This document shows positions 61,034 to 64,000 of a stretch of DNA of 64,000 nucleotides, one piece after another. Position 1 is the first letter of the stretch; each line of letters begins with the position of its first letter. The notes beneath the pieces were generated by a model. That model saw nothing but the letters and a program-made list of their open reading frames with translations. It was not told the DNA's origin and ran no database searches. Both the position numbers and the translations under genes were made by a program. Origin of the DNA: Hemerocallis citrina (taxonomy: Eukaryota > Streptophyta > Magnoliopsida > Asparagales > Asphodelaceae); the NCBI GenBank assembly GCA_017893485.1, contig CM030360.1, forward strand, positions 148,719,249 to 148,783,248. Direction: 5' to 3'.

Positions 61034-61641
61034 TGTTGCTGCTAATTTTGGTATGGGAGCAAACAGATAATTTGTGGATTCTTTTGGAAACAAATAAGGC
61101 AAACCTATTACTTCTGGCCAGCATTTGACTGTTTCTCGTTGCTGTCGTTGACCTGCAAAAAGTTCGATACATCGGGATGGATTCCGGAGAAGAACCCTCT
61201 GATGCTCAACTCAGTAATCAAGAAGATTATGAAAGAGCGCGTTGTGGAAAAAATATTGATTACCATTCTTATGGTGGGGGAGAGGGGTATTTATAGTCGC
61301 ATTTAGAGACAGTTTAGAGATAATCATTTTTCTCTATATCCCAGTATTTTTGGATAAGAAATAGAGTTTTAACTCGTTTCGTGATAAGAGAGGCGGTTTA
61401 AACCTCCACTTAGAGATAATCACGAATTTGAATTACTCTTTAAATATCTGGGCCGGTTTGTAACAGGTCGTCACTCGTACCTAATAGAACAGATCCGTTT
61501 TTGGGGTTATTGGGTTTGAAAGAGACCCAATCCCCATTTTCGGACCCATTTGTAGGTAAAATTACCATTTTACCCTTGAAAGCTATAAGATTTGTGCCCG
61601 ATTTGAACGGTCTCAATTTAATCCCATTTTTAGCCATATCA
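61034..61641 (-). repeat. 5' LTR of element P
   Basis: 608 bp, partner of 253-861. Minus-strand TATAAATACCCCTC (about 61281-61294) is the likely promoter core for the genomic RNA. The target duplication GATAT follows at 61642-61646. Confidence 0.92.
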
Positions 61642-63707
61642 GATATATTGGCCATTCTTAACCCGATAAGACAAAATCAGGATATCTTCTCAATCAAATT
61701 GTGGATTATCCCAATTTTTTAACAAAACAATTTTTGGGAAAAATAATATTTTTTATAAAAATATTTTTATATTCAACACTTAAATACTTTATTTGTTAAC
61801 ATGAATATATATAAATCTATATATTGATTGGATCGTATATTGGATATATGTATCTATAATAATTTTGAATATGAATATGTCCATATATATTCTATAATTT
61901 AAATACTTCAATATATTTTACTATGTATATATATTAATCCTTGCTTAATCCCAACTATTAATCCTCCACTCACCCTGACACTTTCATCCTCACCCTCCAT
62001 CACTCTTCCCCTCATCCACACCACCCTAAAAACCGGCCACCCCGTCCCTTCTCTCCATTTTCCATTTCCAAAAGCTCCAACTCCATTTATTCTCTTCTTC
62101 TTCTTCCTTGCTTAAAGCTTCAAAAAAAAAAAAATAGAAAGAGAACAAGTGAGAAAGAAAGAAAGACAATGAATGAGAGTAGAGAGTGTTAAGCTTTCAC
62201 CATTGCAATTTTTTTGTAGGTTTGTTAAAGAAGGAAGGAGCTAAGGAGGAGTCAAAAAGGAAGAGGAACCAGCAAAGCAATTTGTTCAATCAATTTCATA
62301 GGGTGAGCGTTCTCAACTTTGATTTTTTTTATTTTAATTTGATATGATGTTGTGTGTATCTAGGATACTAAGAGAAGCTTATGTTCATGCTTGTGTGCTT
62401 GAGAGAATTACATAAACATAAGATAGAATGATTAGTAAAAATTATATCATGTTTAGTATAGTGCATATGTTATGTGAGAGGTTAGTCAATTTCTAAACTT
62501 GAGAATGGCTTAGAATTTATGCTTGAAAATTTTATGGCATGTTCTACTATGTGTCTAGAGCATACTCTATTTTTTCCATAATTTTCTGGGTTCATTTAGT
62601 AGTGCAAATTAAAGTTGTCTGAAAAAGTGAGTAGTGGAAAAGTGCAGTCTTTAGCTATAACTTGTTTGGATTCAAAAATTCATAACTTGGAATTGTTAAG
62701 ATATCTTGACCTAAAAATTTTAATGAAGGTACTTGGATGTGTTAAAAATAACTATTCCAAAATTCATAATTTTCTGAATTTATTTAATATATTTAAAAAT
62801 TAATTTGGTCGACTGGGTCCAGAGCCAAAAACTGACTTTGTCTTCTTTCAAAGAAGAAGTTCAATAACTCATAACTATTTTGTGGTATACAATCTTGCAA
62901 TGAACTTTTTAATGTAGCATCTAATGTGTGTCTAGATCATGTATCTAAAATTTTAGAATTTCTAGACAACATTTGATGGGTTTTTAAAATTAGTTTGTGA
63001 AAGAGATTTTGGCACACTGCCTGAAAATAGAGAAGTTTTTCTACTGGATTCAAAAAGCTATAACTCCTTTTTGAATCTTGATGCAATTTTTGGATATGTT
63101 GAATATGTGTATGTGTAGTTAATGAATCCAAAATTTGATAAATGTTGAAGTTGTGGTTGAATTGATATAGATTTTTAGTATACCATGTTCAGTTTAAGTT
63201 TAGATTTAGCTAGTCTATGAACTTCAGATTTTCTAGAATTGTGTGTTTAAAATCTGAAGAAATAATCAACTAAAGACTTGTAGTAGAGAGTCTTAGGTTG
63301 TGTTTGGTTTATTGTTTTGAAAACAGTTTTTTGAAAACAGTTTTCTGAAAATGAGAGTGTAAAAGCTGTTTGGTAATAATTTTTTATGAAAACAGTTTTT
63401 TTGAAAATGAGAGTATAATGTATGTGTAGGTTTGGTTGTATTTATATACTGTATACAGTATATATACTTTGATATATACATGTTGTATACATATACATAC
63501 ATACTGATATATAATAACATAAAATATTTTATTATAATAAACATATTTAATAATATACATATATATAATAATATATATGTAATAATAATATATTCAAATT
63601 ATATGTTAAACAATTTATTATAATAATAATAAATTATATAATAATATATATTAGTAATATATAACAATAATGATATATATTATAATAATAATAATAGATT
63701 ATTATAA
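61642..63707 (+). mobile_element. Right part of LTR-like sequence H
   Basis: After the GATAT copy, the sequence is AT-rich to about 61930, then a pyrimidine-rich promoter-like stretch with CCCTAAAAACCGGCCACCCC and CTTCTTCTTC (61960-62115), and a long T/G-rich leader-like part. This order is like large chromovirus LTRs. No gene was found; short AT-rich frames are not coding. The end of H is not in the window. Confidence 0.45.
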
Positions 63708-64000
63708 TCTATATAATAAAACACAAAGAAAGCTATCAAGTGGCTCTCTTTCAATCCCAAAAAAATCAAAGGATCAGATCTAACATCACAAAACATATTT
63801 TTCCCCCAAAAAGTTTCCCCCCAAAACTCAAATTCAAATTCCCCACCCAAAACAACCTATAATTTTTTTTTTCTCTCTCTCTCTTTCCCTCCCTCCCTCT
63901 TCTATTTAAAAAAAATAAAAAAATAATTTTTTTTATTTTTTTACAAACTAAAAAAATTAAAAATTAAAAAACTTTAAAAATAATTTTAAAAAATCAAAAA
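63708..64000 (+). mobile_element. 5' end of a second Helitron, cut by the window
   Basis: TCTATATAATAAAACACAAA and the next block GAAAGCTATCAAGTGGCTCT match the Helitron start at 23089 over about 150 bases with small indels, again with A directly before (63707). The 3' end would lie beyond the window. Confidence 0.75.

Noticed and set aside
63295..63420. MITE start with repeated GAAAACAGTTTT motifs
   Set aside because: GTGTTTGGTT and the AAAACAG repeats resemble hAT-type MITEs, but no matching inverted end or duplication was found.

Overview
The window looks like a block of nested LTR retrotransposons from a large, repeat-rich flowering-plant genome. No host gene was recognised. The evidence is the AT-rich intergenic composition, Ty3/gypsy coding remnants on both strands, chromodomain (Tekay/Del-like) elements with 3.0-3.5 kb LTRs, a Tat-group element with a second RNase H, plant-type Helitrons and a TRIM-like element. 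The species cannot be told from the sequence.

Almost the whole window (253-61641, minus strand) is one old Tat-type Ty3/gypsy element, called P here. Its 608-609 bp LTRs lie at 253-861 (3') and 61034-61641 (5'), with the same 5-bp target duplication GATAT outside both (248-252 and 61642-61646). About 13.9 kb of P survives in four pieces: 253-1727, 15946-19660, 47445-47609 and 53056-61641. P itself sits in a further LTR-like sequence, H (142-252 and 61647 onward).

Three elements are inserted in P. A (1728-15945, minus, TSD GGCTT/GACTT) is a chromodomain gypsy element that carries a solo LTR, F (7751-11026, TSD GAACA). B (19661-47444, minus, TSD TGAAG) is a decayed chromovirus whose 3' LTR holds a Helitron (23089-23627) and a TRIM-like element (23723-24923), and whose body holds C. 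C (27344-46178, plus, TSD CAGGA) is a chromodomain element whose RT domain is split by solo LTR D (33402-40359, TSD GATGC/GATGT), which itself holds solo LTR E (35673-39148, TSD TAATG). G (47610-53055, TSD GAGCT) is a probable solo LTR with DNA-transposon debris inside. The order H > P > B > C > D > E makes six levels and gives relative insertion ages directly.

The part of P with most biological interest is on the plus strand, antisense to its gag-pol. A spliced-looking extra gene (aORF, 18013-53442 across the insertions) is preceded by a TATA box at 17844 and a tandem array of about 110-120 bp units (15946-17730, with more units at 1370-1727). The units are dense in W-box (TTGACC/GGTCAA), G-box (CACGTG) and TGACGTCA-like motifs. 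This looks like a stress-type promoter array owned by a retrotransposon accessory gene. A second coiled-coil ORF (53700-54458) and a 115-bp tandem array follow. A second notable point is that elements A and C share two intron-like GT...AG interruptions, one in gag and one at the gag-protease border.

Every element body carries stops, frameshifts or catalytic substitutions, so nothing here looks able to move by itself.
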